From the NCBI RefSeq assembly GCF_017377395.1, contig NZ_CP061800.1:5787633-5851632 (forward strand): DNA of 64,000 bases, given 5' to 3'. Below, piece after piece: positions 1 through 8,652 of this stretch (positions are counted from its first letter, which is position 1; every line of letters begins with the position of its first letter). This DNA comes from Desulfonema magnum (GTDB lineage: Bacteria > Desulfobacterota > Desulfobacteria > Desulfobacterales > 4be13). Made by a program: the position numbers and the translations under genes. The notes under the pieces are model-generated. The model was not told the DNA's origin and made no database searches. It saw only the letters and a list, made by a program, of their open reading frames with translations.

Positions 1-80
1 GGAGTATTATGGGAGAGGAATATGCTATTTATAGGGAAGTTATCCAAGTAACAGCATTTTAACCATTCGAATAAAACTTG

Positions 81-281
81 ACAGGTACGGCCATACAGGG
101 TAAGCAGTGCGGTGGGTTGCGCTTCGCTCCACCCACCCTACGTTCCTACAGGTACGGCCATACAGGGTAAGCAGTGCGGTGGGTTGCGCTTCGCTCCACC
201 CACCCTACGTTCCTACAGGTACGGCCATACAGGGTAAGCAGTGCGGTGGGTTGCGCTTCGCTCCACCCACCCTACGTTCCT
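81..281. repeat. Three tandem 67-bp repeats with REP-like palindrome
   Basis: Three nearly identical 67-bp units start at 81, 148 and 215. Each contains the palindromic core GGTGGGTTGCGCTTCGCTCC followed by ACCCACCCTACG. The same core in the opposite orientation forms a two-unit array with a 68-bp period near 42650-42780. The open frames across the array are repeat artefacts. Confidence 0.9.
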
Positions 282-359
282 ATATTCGGCATCCTTCATA
301 TTTGCCCAAAAGTACTTTACACTTTTGGTGATTTGAAAAAAAGTCCATTTTTTTTCAAT

Positions 360-480
360 CTACAAATTTTGTAGCTAAATAAAAGTAATATTTACAAATA
401 GATATTGTAAAATCTACAAATTTTGTAGTTTTTTACACACTTCAAACATGATTAGCTAAAATTAACTACAAAATTTGTAG
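360..480. promoter_or_regulatory. Three 15-bp palindromes, possible operator array
   Basis: CTACAAA-W-TTTGTAG occurs at 360-374, 414-428 and 466-480. The start-to-start spacing is 54 and 52 bp, about five helical turns. The surrounding 300-745 region is AT-rich and holds no convincing gene. This could be a binding array for a dimeric regulator or a replication/partition protein. No adjacent regulator gene is visible in the window. Confidence 0.45.
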
Positions 481-745
481 TTTTTTTGTAATAGGTTGTT
501 TATATTATAAAAATAATCAAAATTATCATGAATTAAAAAAAACATAAAAAATTCATTTTAGCTGAAAGTGTAAACTACTAAATGAAGGATGCCCTATATT
601 CCGGGTATTTTGTTTTTGGGGAAATCCCTAAATTAATCCATGCAGATGGGACAATAAAAAAAATTCGTGAGATGTTCCCCCTTTTCGGGTATATTGAACA
701 CCTCACGAATTCCTATTTTCATCAACAAACTACCGCGGCTGAAAA

Positions 746-2809
746 TCAGGCAGCATCTTTATTATAGCAAATTCGACAGCAGGACAAACATCGGTTTGAT
801 TCAGCGATAGCCTCCTCTTCGGTGAGAACCTGATCCACTTCAATAAAAGATGTGATTCTTTCCTTCACGGGTAATTCCGTCATTTTTGCTCTCGGGGTTT
901 TTACAACTCCCGGAACCGAGTCAAAAATTGTTCCCGGAATATTCTTTTTAAAGAGTGACTTGGGAACAGGTTTGATCTCTTCGCCAGTAAGATACTGGTG
1001 AATTGACCTTGCGGCCCTTCTTCCGCCGCCAATGGCCTCGACAACCAGAGACGGACCCGTGGCCGAATCTCCCCCTGTGAATATATAAGGAATGCTCGAC
1101 TGGAGGGTTTCAGGATCCGAATCAATGGTATTCCATCGGGTAATATTGAGATCATCAAGACGCTTTGAACTCTCTTTAAAAGAAACATCCGGGCGCTGTC
1201 CGATGGCTGTGATGACCATATCCACTTCAAGAAGGGTTTCAGACCCCTCAACCGGCACAGGGCGGCGTCTTCCGCTGGCATCCGGCTCTCCCAGTTCCAT
1301 CTTGAGATATTCCAGATGCGTGGCATTTTCGTCCTCATCCCCCACAACACGGACAGGGGCAGCCAGGAATTGAAATTTGACACCTTCATGTTCCGCGGCT
1401 TCAATCTCAACTTCGTTCGCAGGCATTTCCGCCCGGGTCCGGCGATACACAATCCACACTTCCTCAGTGCCCAGCCGGATAAGGTTACGCACACAGTCAA
1501 TCGCGGAGTTTCCCCCGCCGATGACAGCGGCCTTTCGGGGAACCGAAAATTTTTCACCGCTTGCGAGTCTTGACAGAAAATCAATGCCAGTATAACATCC
1601 GTTCAGTTTTTCACCATCCACGCCCAAGTTATAATCCACCCACGCGCCGACGCCCATAAAGACAGCGTCATAACCTTCAAACGCCAAGGAACCCATATCA
1701 AAATCCTCGCCAAATTTTGCATTGACGCGGGCCTCGATGCCCAGGTTCAGGATGCCCTCGATTTCCCAGTCCAGAATTTTTTTGGGAAGACGGTATTCAG
1801 GGATACCGTATCGGATCATTCCGCCCAGATGCGGCATGGACTCAAAAATGGTGACACCATGGCCCAGGCGACGCAGAAAGAAAGCACAGCTCAGACCCGC
1901 CGGCCCGCCGCCGATGACCGCAACCCGTTTTCCTGTATCCGGTGCGCAGGGGATGGGAATCCGTTTTCCCGAATTCATTTCAAAATCCGCAACAAAACGC
2001 TTCAGCTGGTTTATGGAAACCGGCTCATCTTCAATTCCCCGGCGGCAACGATCTTCACAGGGATGAGGACACACACGGCCGCAGGATAAGAGCAGCGGAT
2101 TCCGTTCCCGGATGGTATTCACAGCCCCTTCATAATCTCCGTTTCGGATCTGGGCAATATATTTGGGAATATCAATTTCAGCGGGGCAGGTCTGCCTGCA
2201 CGGGGCCAGCGCGTCATCCTCCGCATTCATATGAAGCAATCGCTGAGACATGGTTTTGACCGTGAGGATATTTTTCGGACAGGCCCGCTGACACGCGCCA
2301 CATCCCACACACTTTGTCTCATCAACAACCGGATATCCCTCCGGTCCCATGTGAATGGCATCAAACGCACAGGATCTGATACAATCGCCAAACCCGAGAC
2401 ATCCGATCTCACATTCCCGTCTCCCGCCGTAAAGTGCTGAAACTGCCTTGCAGGTGTTCAGGCCCGTGTAATAATATTTATTCGCGGCCCTGTTTCCGCC
2501 GTTACACTCATTGTAAGACTTGAGCGGTTCGGCAGTGCCCGCATCCAATCCCATCACAGCCGCGACATTTGCCGCTGCTTCGGCACCGGCCACAATGCAG
2601 ACGCTGGGAGGTGCATTGCCTTCAACCACCGCAACAGCGGCCGCTGAACATCCGGCATATCCGCATCCTCCGCAGTTTGCGCCTGCAAGAAAACCCTCCA
2701 CTTCTGCAATCCGAGGGTCTTCATAGACATAAAATACTTTTGAGGCAACACTCAGTACCGAGCCGCATGCCGCTCCAATACCCAACATAAAAAGTATGGC
2801 TTCTATCAC
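746..2809 (-). CDS. rnfB: RnfB fused to GltD-like NAD(P)H/FAD oxidoreductase
   Basis: Electron-input subunit of the membrane Rnf ferredoxin:NAD oxidoreductase, 687 aa. Residues 1-25 form the usual membrane anchor. A four-Cys Fe-S domain follows (Cys46, 49, 54, 71), then an 8Fe-8S ferredoxin region (CLGFGDC, CVGCGACQRACP). From about residue 195 the protein becomes a glutamate-synthase-beta/GltD-like flavoprotein: Cys-rich CRQTCPAEIDIP segment, FAD motif VIGGGPAG, NADPH motif VIGGGNSA and a C-terminal CLSCCRIC. Ordinary RnfB is about 190-330 aa, so roughly 490 residues are extra. The GTG start at 2809 has AGGAG seven bases upstream. It is the last gene of the rnf operon. The extra module suggests direct NAD(P)H or flavin-based electron entry, which is inference. 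Confidence 0.93.
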   Translation of the reverse strand: MIEAILFMLGIGAACGSVLSVASKVFYVYEDPRIAEVEGFLAGANCGGCGYAGCSAAAVAVVEGNAPPSVCIVAGAEAAANVAAVMGLDAGTAEPLKSYNECNGGNRAANKYYYTGLNTCKAVSALYGGRRECEIGCLGFGDCIRSCAFDAIHMGPEGYPVVDETKCVGCGACQRACPKNILTVKTMSQRLLHMNAEDDALAPCRQTCPAEIDIPKYIAQIRNGDYEGAVNTIRERNPLLLSCGRVCPHPCEDRCRRGIEDEPVSINQLKRFVADFEMNSGKRIPIPCAPDTGKRVAVIGGGPAGLSCAFFLRRLGHGVTIFESMPHLGGMIRYGIPEYRLPKKILDWEIEGILNLGIEARVNAKFGEDFDMGSLAFEGYDAVFMGVGAWVDYNLGVDGEKLNGCYTGIDFLSRLASGEKFSVPRKAAVIGGGNSAIDCVRNLIRLGTEEVWIVYRRTRAEMPANEVEIEAAEHEGVKFQFLAAPVRVVGDEDENATHLEYLKMELGEPDASGRRRPVPVEGSETLLEVDMVITAIGQRPDVSFKESSKRLDDLNITRWNTIDSDPETLQSSIPYIFTGGDSATGPSLVVEAIGGGRRAARSIHQYLTGEEIKPVPKSLFKKNIPGTIFDSVPGVVKTPRAKMTELPVKERITSFIEVDQVLTEEEAIAESNRCLSCCRICYNKDAA

Positions 2810-2874
2810 GATGATCTCCTCATTTTTAAATCCGAAATCTGAAGCAAATCTGACATTTGCTTCAGATTTTCACA

Positions 2875-3447
2875 TTATACCATCCCTTTGAATGCAAAAA
2901 ACGTCAGGGAAAGAATTCCCGCGATGACAAGCGCGATGGATGTGTCCTGAAGCGGTTTGGGAACTCTGGCTAAAAGAACCCGCTCACGCACGCCCGCGAA
3001 AAGAATCAGTGCAAGCCCGAATCCCACCGCATAACTGAACGATGATACCAGCGCCTGAACAAAGGTATATTCTTCATTGACATTAATCAGACAGACACCC
3101 ATGACCGCACAGTTTGTGGTGATCAGGGGCAGAAAAATTCCCAGTCCCGCATACAAAGCAGGAATACTCTTTTTCAAAAACATCTCAACAAACTGCACAA
3201 GGGATGCAATAACAAGGATAAAAGCAATCGTTCTCAGATAATCAAGGCCGAACTTGGCTAGCACATAAGTATTCACAATCCATGTGATAACACCTGCCAT
3301 GACCAGAACAAAAACGACAGCAAACGCCATACCTACAGCGGTCTCCATTTTTTTGGATGTCCCCATAAAAGGACAATTGCCAAGATACTGGGCAAGCAGA
3401 ATATTATTTATGAGGATACAACTAATGGCAAGAATGATATAATCCAT
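2875..3447 (-). CDS. rnfA: Rnf complex membrane subunit RnfA
   Basis: A 190-aa polytopic inner-membrane protein with six hydrophobic segments. It matches RnfA/NqrE in length and motifs: the N-terminal LINNILLAQYLGNCPFMG and the mid-protein LPLITTNCAVMGVCL carry the conserved paired cysteines that coordinate the intramembrane Fe-S cluster in this family. It lies between rnfE and rnfB. The 170-bp gap upstream is filled by a fold-back repeat. Confidence 0.95.
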   Translation of the reverse strand: MDYIILAISCILINNILLAQYLGNCPFMGTSKKMETAVGMAFAVVFVLVMAGVITWIVNTYVLAKFGLDYLRTIAFILVIASLVQFVEMFLKKSIPALYAGLGIFLPLITTNCAVMGVCLINVNEEYTFVQALVSSFSYAVGFGLALILFAGVRERVLLARVPKPLQDTSIALVIAGILSLTFFAFKGMV

Positions 3448-3459
3448 CTATATTCTCCT

Positions 3460-3612
3460 AACTTTGTGATTGGTGATTTGGGATTGGTGATTTGGGATTG
3501 GTGATTTGGGATTTGTGACTTGGGATTTGTGACTTGCTTCCAATTCCTCAATCGCCAATTACAAGTCACCAATCCCCAATCACAAATCACCAATCCCCGA
3601 TCCCCGATCACA
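3460..3612. repeat. Fold-back GATTGGTGATTTGG-type repeat between rnfE and rnfA
   Basis: The left half consists of repeated GATTGGTGATTTGG-like units. The right half consists of the complementary CACCAATCCCCAATCAC-like units. The spacer could therefore form one long imperfect hairpin in the operon transcript. Similar low-complexity DNA occurs between rnfG and rnfE. Confidence 0.8.
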
Positions 3613-3617
3613 AATAA

Positions 3618-4223
3618 CTATTTACTTCCGGCAAGGTTCATCAGACAAAGCATCAGTCCGAGACAGACAAAGGCCCCGGGGGCTTCAACCATGAATGCAA
3701 ATGGCTGAAAGGAAGGTCCGAATATTTGTATCGGAGTTTCCCAAAACGTCAGTGTTCCGTTTCCAAACAACTCCCGAACAGCGCCAAGACAGCCGAGGGA
3801 TATGGTGAAACCGATACCCATGCCCAGCCCGTCCGCGATTGAACGTACAACACCGTTTTTGGACGCGAACGCCTCAGACCGGCCCAGAACAATACAGTTT
3901 ACCACAATAAGCGGTATGAATATACCCAGCTTGAGGAACAGCGGATATGCAAATGCCTGCATGAGCAGTTCCACGACTGTCACAAATGTGGCGATAATAA
4001 TAATAAAACAAGCGATTCTGACTTTTGACGGAATGATTTTCCGCAGCATGGACACGAGCATATTGGAACATACCAGAACAAATGTTGTCGCAAGCCCCAT
4101 TCCGATTCCGTTTTCAACGGTTTTGGTGACTGCCAGCACCGGGCAGAGTCCCAGCACGAGTCTGAACGGCGGTATTTCTTCCCACAAACCTTTTGCAAAT
4201 TCCTGAGCAAGAGACTTGGCCAT
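3618..4223 (-). CDS. rnfE: Rnf complex membrane subunit RnfE
   Basis: A 201-aa polytopic membrane protein of the RnfE/NqrD family and the paralogue of RnfA. Family features are LGLCPVLAVT near the N-terminus and IPLIVVNCIVLGRSEAFA in the middle, with the two conserved cysteines. RnfA and RnfE pair in the membrane and carry the shared Fe-S cluster. Length and order fit an rnfCDGEAB operon. It is transcribed after rnfG. Confidence 0.95.
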   Translation of the reverse strand: MAKSLAQEFAKGLWEEIPPFRLVLGLCPVLAVTKTVENGIGMGLATTFVLVCSNMLVSMLRKIIPSKVRIACFIIIIATFVTVVELLMQAFAYPLFLKLGIFIPLIVVNCIVLGRSEAFASKNGVVRSIADGLGMGIGFTISLGCLGAVRELFGNGTLTFWETPIQIFGPSFQPFAFMVEAPGAFVCLGLMLCLMNLAGSK

Positions 4224-4234
4224 ATTTTTTCTCC

Positions 4235-4499
4235 CTTATTGTGTGATTTGTGATTTGTGATTTGTGGTTTGCGGTTTGTGATTTGTGATTTGCGATTTGC
4301 GATTTGTGATTTGTGATTTGCGATTTGTGATTTGCGATTTGCGATTTGCGATTTGTGATTTTCTCAGTCTCTGATCACAAGCCACCAATCCCTAATCCCT
4401 AATCCCCAATCACCAATCCCTAATCACCAATCCCTGATCACCCATCCCTAATCACCAATCACCAATCCCTGATCACCCATCACCCATCACCCATCATCA
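4235..4499. repeat. Fold-back GTGATTTGCGATTT-type repeat between rnfG and rnfE
   Basis: About 130 bp of 7-8-base units (GTGATTT, GCGATTT) is followed by about 120 bp of roughly complementary units (CCCTAATCACCAAT and variants). The segment has no gene and could fold into a long stem within the polycistronic mRNA. Confidence 0.8.
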
Positions 4500-5093
4500 C
4501 TACTTATTGAAGGCTTTTAATTTTTCTTCGAGTTGCGGTTTCAGTCGTTTATATACGTCAGCGACATCTGTTGCCGCGCTGCATACTGCACGGGATGTAA
4601 TTGTCGCGCCGCTGATAGCACCGATGGCTCCTCCGTCATTTGTGACTTTTATCGGCTCTTTTACAGAAACACCTTTGAACTGAGCAGCGAAATCGGGATC
4701 TGATTTTGCCTTTGCTCCCATGCCCGGTGTTTCAGCGTGAGTGGTCACACCGACACCGATAATCGTGTCATCTTTCAAATTAATACCGACCATCAGACCC
4801 ACGTCGCCGCCATATCCTTTTCCGTAGCTTTCAAGAGCAACTGACCGGGCTTCTCCGTCAAATACGCCCACGAAAAAGCTTCTTTCAATTTCACCGTCTG
4901 TCAGTTTAAACCGGTCGGCAATGGGATTATTCGACGCGCCCTCAAATATAGCGTTGATTGCGGGTCCTTTAACAAACTGCAACTGCTGGTTTTCGATTTT
5001 CTCCTTGGTGTTATCACGTATGGCAGCAAGCAGACCGCCGGAAAACGCACTCAGGATTGTAAGAACGAGAACCATTCTTATCATTTCACGCAT
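4500..5093 (-). CDS. rnfG: Rnf complex flavoprotein subunit RnfG
   Basis: A 197-aa protein with one N-terminal membrane segment (residues about 5-24) and a periplasmic FMN domain. The flavinylation motif S-G-A-T is present at 161-164, so Thr164 is the expected site of covalent FMN attachment. Such attachment requires an ApbE transferase, and no apbE is seen in the window. It sits between rnfD and rnfE. The downstream spacer is the fold-back repeat. Confidence 0.95.
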   Translation of the reverse strand: MREMIRMVLVLTILSAFSGGLLAAIRDNTKEKIENQQLQFVKGPAINAIFEGASNNPIADRFKLTDGEIERSFFVGVFDGEARSVALESYGKGYGGDVGLMVGINLKDDTIIGVGVTTHAETPGMGAKAKSDPDFAAQFKGVSVKEPIKVTNDGGAIGAISGATITSRAVCSAATDVADVYKRLKPQLEEKLKAFNK

Positions 5094-5104
5094 TCTTTAA
5101 CCAC

Positions 5105-5186
5105 CTTTCTGGGTTTGAAACTTGAGTTTGAAACTTGAAACTTGAAACTTGAAACTTGAGATTTTTCAATTTTCAATTCTCAATTC
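5105..5186. repeat. Short GAAACTT and CAATTTT repeat between rnfD and rnfG
   Basis: Six near-identical GAAACTT(GA) units are followed by TTTTCAATTTTCAATTCTCAATTC. It is the same kind of low-complexity spacer as in the other rnf gaps. Related AATTGAGAATTGAG DNA lies upstream of the gene at 34644-35393. Confidence 0.7.
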
Positions 5187-6146
5187 TTATTTCCCACTTC
5201 CCAGGGCTTTTGGTCTGATCTTGTCCAAAAGCGGACTCAGAAGATTGATAACCAGGATAGCGAAAATCACACCATCCGCATATACACCGATATTCCTTAT
5301 GAGTACAGTCATCATCCCTCCGAGAAATCCGTAAAGAATCATGGGGATGAAATTCACTGGCGAAGGTGAATCTTCGGTTGCCAGGAAAAAGGCACCGATC
5401 AGGGTATAACCGGTCAAAAGGTGAAACATAGGCCCGGCGTACTTGGCAGGATCAGACGCGTTGAACAGGAGAGCCGTTATAAACACACCGACTATAAATG
5501 AAAGGGATATTTCCCATCGGATAAATCCCCTGATGATAAGATAAAGTCCGCCAAGAATAAGCCCCAGTCCGAAAGTCGAGCCGATTCCGCCTAACTGTTT
5601 GCCCATCAGAAGATCGCCTGTGCTGAAAACATCAATGGCAGATACACCAAAATTTTTCACCGCAGTAAGCGGATAAATCATGGCAAAATCAAGTTCATAA
5701 TTAACAAGCATTTCATCAAAATCGAAAATGCCTTTCCAAGACAGCATCAGTATGGCAATTGCCACTGTCGGCGCATTAAAAGGGTTGCCACCGATGCCGC
5801 CAAAGATATGCTTTCCGATAACAACGGCAATAAATGTGCCTGTGATGACCGCCCACCAAGGGGCTGTCGCGGGCATCAGCATGGCAAAGATAATGCCGAT
5901 CATGGCAGCGTTTCCATCTCCTATGGTTACGGGCTGCTTTGTCACACGATTAAATGCAAGTTCCCAGAGGATTGCGGAAGAAACCGCGAGACACACCATT
6001 CCCAGGGCAGCTACGCCGTAATGAATGATGCCCAGAATCACCGCGGGCAATACTGCAAATATGGTATGATAGCTTCGTTCGAATACCCCACTCCCATTGT
6101 GCCAGAAAGGAGCGTGTGAAACAATGAATTTTTTTTGATTAAGCAT
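5187..6146 (-). CDS. rnfD: Rnf complex membrane subunit RnfD
   Basis: A 319-aa polytopic protein of the RnfD/NqrB family. The conserved GDGNAAMIGIIFAMLMP segment and the C-terminal family pattern GDLLMGKQLGGIGSTFG are clear. In typical RnfD a (S/T)GATPL motif carries covalent FMN on the Thr. Here the aligned stretch reads F-A-M-I-Y158-P-L-T, so the flavinylated Thr appears to be Tyr, with PLT retained after it. The DNA codon is TAT. The start overlaps the rnfC stop by 8 bp, implying translational coupling. Confidence 0.93.
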   Translation of the reverse strand: MLNQKKFIVSHAPFWHNGSGVFERSYHTIFAVLPAVILGIIHYGVAALGMVCLAVSSAILWELAFNRVTKQPVTIGDGNAAMIGIIFAMLMPATAPWWAVITGTFIAVVIGKHIFGGIGGNPFNAPTVAIAILMLSWKGIFDFDEMLVNYELDFAMIYPLTAVKNFGVSAIDVFSTGDLLMGKQLGGIGSTFGLGLILGGLYLIIRGFIRWEISLSFIVGVFITALLFNASDPAKYAGPMFHLLTGYTLIGAFFLATEDSPSPVNFIPMILYGFLGGMMTVLIRNIGVYADGVIFAILVINLLSPLLDKIRPKALGSGK

Positions 6147-7446
6147 TCGTCTCCTCCGTATTCATCCGGCCCAGTTCATATTTTGCCAGCCTGATATGCT
6201 GAAAAACCGGCATTCTTGACGGACAGACAACAGTGCAAAGCCCGCATTCGATGCAGGAATGCAGATCATACTCGTCTGCCGCTGTTTCATATTCTCCTGC
6301 TTCACAAAATCTGACAAGCATATTTACCGCTATCCGGGCAGGACAGATTCTCACACATTCTCCGCAATTGATACAGGGATAGTCCGAAACAAGGGCCACG
6401 TCCTCACTGTCCTGAACCATGATGGCGTCAGTGTCCGGCTGAACCGGATGATCCTCGGAATAGACAGCCGAACCGGCCATGGGACCCCCGATAATTATCC
6501 TGTCTTTTTCACTCAGGGCAACATCACATGCATTGAAAATATCGCGAATCGGTGTTCCGATTCTGGCCTCAACCAATACCCGGGTCATATCTTTTTTGAT
6601 CAGGGTCAGTGTTTTTGTCACAGGTATCTGCTTGTTGGTAAACGCACTGGCCACAGATGCGACAGCTTCGGCGCTGAAAAAGCACACGCCCATATCTTCG
6701 CATGTACTTTCCGCGGGAACCGGCTGTCCCAAAATATCTTTCATAATCATCCGGGGAAGTGCGGCCGGATATTCAGAGCCCACAACCCTCAGTTCCACGC
6801 CGGAAGTTCCCCCGATGGCACTGGCCTTTTTCACCAGACTCTGGGAAGAAACAACAACGACCTGATCCACCCCTGTGATTCTTTTCAGAATGCTGACACC
6901 CTTGTTGATGGCATCGGTGCGGGACTTCACCACACACTGATTTGAAAAAACCACCGGATCATTGTCTGCCGCGCAGACCACAAGTGTCTTTATTGGTTTG
7001 TCAGGATCAGAAAACACCTGCATGGAAGGACATCCCGGGGCAAAATCAAGAAAATCTTTTGCCGCTTCAAGGGTGATATCCTTGGCGGAAATTCCGAATT
7101 GTTCATCCTGTTCTTCTTGTTTGGCAACATCAATTGAAATTGCCGTATAAGACGCGTTAAAATCGCCTGTATAGGGAGTTACGGATGATATGGTTCCTGT
7201 GACAGAAGAAATTATGTAAGAATCACTGTCCTCACAAAGCAAAAGCTTCTGTCCGGTCTTAACCTTGTCCCCGGGACTGAGCAAGACAGAGTTTTTCTGC
7301 CCGCAGGGTTCCTTGAAAAAAAGCGTGACCTTCTTCGGCATCGGAATTTTTTCAGGTTCCGCGGGCGTGCTGTCTGTTGCTTGATATTCAAACCGAGGCT
7401 TTGCCAAACCAAAAAATGATCTTCTCATCATAATATAAGGTTCCAT
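6139..7446 (-). CDS. rnfC: Rnf complex Fe-S/NADH-binding subunit RnfC
   Basis: A 435-aa peripheral subunit. The order is an N-terminal RnfC barrel, a central NADH/FMN-type Rossmann region and an SLBB-like region. Two C-terminal 4Fe-4S motifs follow (CINCGECVRICP and CIECGLCTVVCP). It is shorter than enterobacterial RnfC, which has a long repetitive tail. The ATG at 7446 has no good Shine-Dalgarno site. The internal ATG at 7431 (MMRRSFFG) is a reasonable alternative with GGAA upstream. It follows the cytochrome gene and overlaps rnfD. Confidence 0.94.
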   Translation of the reverse strand: MEPYIMMRRSFFGLAKPRFEYQATDSTPAEPEKIPMPKKVTLFFKEPCGQKNSVLLSPGDKVKTGQKLLLCEDSDSYIISSVTGTISSVTPYTGDFNASYTAISIDVAKQEEQDEQFGISAKDITLEAAKDFLDFAPGCPSMQVFSDPDKPIKTLVVCAADNDPVVFSNQCVVKSRTDAINKGVSILKRITGVDQVVVVSSQSLVKKASAIGGTSGVELRVVGSEYPAALPRMIMKDILGQPVPAESTCEDMGVCFFSAEAVASVASAFTNKQIPVTKTLTLIKKDMTRVLVEARIGTPIRDIFNACDVALSEKDRIIIGGPMAGSAVYSEDHPVQPDTDAIMVQDSEDVALVSDYPCINCGECVRICPARIAVNMLVRFCEAGEYETAADEYDLHSCIECGLCTVVCPSRMPVFQHIRLAKYELGRMNTEETNA

Positions 7447-7540
7447 TAAAAAACCGTTAAAAGTTGTTGTAAGACAGAAATTGAAAATTGGAAATCAGAA
7501 AAAGGAACGGTAAACGTCTGCTTCCCAGTTTCCAGTTTCC

Positions 7541-7978
7541 TTAAAAACTATACTTGACATGACATGATTCACATTCCACGGGACCGGCTTCCTGTTCTTT
7601 ATGGCAGCCGATACATTGCTGATGAAGCGCATCCGTTTTTTTCATCATGCTGTCCATTTCGATCTCATCCGCCTCATGACAGTCCAAACATATCTGAGGG
7701 GCTGATCCGTCTGCTGGCAGAACATGGCATTCCCGGCATGCCGGGCTGTCTTCACTGTCTTCAGGATGATGATGACAGGCGTTACAGGCAAGACCATAAC
7801 CTGATTCTGCCGTATGGGTCTTGTGGTCGAACAAAACCTTACCTGTGGAGCATTGAAACATCATTCTTACCGGTTCCTCCGGGACATCTGCGGAAGAGAC
7901 CGTGTAACTTAGGATGCCCACGAGCAACAAAACAATAGCCAGACCATAAGCCAGTTGCAGCTCTTTTTTTGAAGTCAT
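7541..7978 (-). CDS. Rnf-linked pentahaem cytochrome c
   Basis: A 145-aa periplasmic cytochrome. Residues 9-29 are an uncleaved or cleavable signal anchor. Five CxxCH haem sites follow at 65-69 (CNACH), 81-85, 97-101, 122-126 and 136-140, with extra His residues available as distal ligands (HKTH, HHHP). This fits the small class III (c3/c7-like) multihaem family. AAAGGAAC precedes the ATG. It is the first gene of the rnf operon, so it probably links the Rnf complex to the periplasmic cytochrome pool. A cytochrome gene leading rnf is known from some sulfate reducers; the exact partner here is inferred. Confidence 0.9.
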   Translation of the reverse strand: MTSKKELQLAYGLAIVLLLVGILSYTVSSADVPEEPVRMMFQCSTGKVLFDHKTHTAESGYGLACNACHHHPEDSEDSPACRECHVLPADGSAPQICLDCHEADEIEMDSMMKKTDALHQQCIGCHKEQEAGPVECESCHVKYSF

Positions 7979-8652
7979 TTTGAATAGTTCCTTTCAAATT
8001 TTATGGTCATTAAACAAAAAAGTGGGTCAGATAAAATCGTGTACCGCCTATCATAATGCTGAAAAGCTTGCAAGTCCTTTTTTTATACCTGGGAAAAGAA
8101 ATAATACCTGATGACCTGTTTTTCTGATGCTTGTTTTATAAATTATTTAATTTAAATAAGTTATAAAGGTATGAATCCCTGTGCCAACGACACAGATTGT
8201 TTGTTTTGGATTATTTAACCTATTGATTTTATTGACTAAATATTAAAGTGCTGTTTTTCAGACTTTTTCAATTAAATCAGATAATTAAAAAAATATGAGT
8301 ATTAAATAATAAAAATTCAGTTGCCAGTTATCTGTTTATCAAGTATGTGGGCAAATGTCAGAAGACAAAAAATGTTGTAATGGCATTCCTGTTGACGTGA
8401 ATGTATGTTTTGTGTATAGGTTTTATAATATCTGAATTTTTGTTAAAAAATATGAAAAACTAGGCATTCTTCATTTTTCGGTTAATATTTCAGTACAGGT
8501 CTGAAAAGTGTGAATTGTTTTTCAGGTAAAATGAAAGATGCCTGAATTCAGAATATTCTTTCTGAAAAACACACTGAATTCGCACTACTTTAGTTACACT
8601 CTTAAATCCAAATTTTGAAATAGGAAAAAATAAACAGAGGAGGTCAGCGAAA
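7979..8652. other. Divergent intergenic region upstream of rnf and the coiled-coil cluster
   Basis: This 674-bp AT-rich gap separates the leftward rnf operon from the rightward cluster, so it must hold both promoters. One sigma70-like candidate for the rightward genes is described separately. No good rnf promoter was picked out. The open frame on the minus strand at 8490-8765 lacks coding character. Confidence 0.6.
8392..8420 (+). promoter_or_regulatory. Candidate sigma70 promoter
   Basis: TTGACG at 8392-8397, a 17-bp spacer and TATAGG at 8415-8420. It would give a leader of about 225 nt before the ATG at 8653. Confidence 0.35.

Noticed and set aside
107..374. Two overlapping open frames in the first 400 bp
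   Set aside because: They are translations of the 67-bp tandem repeat, with repeated peptide blocks and no ribosome site.
582..767. A 61-aa frame next to the rnfB stop
   Set aside because: No ribosome-binding site, overlaps the end of rnfB on the other strand, and has no recognisable composition.
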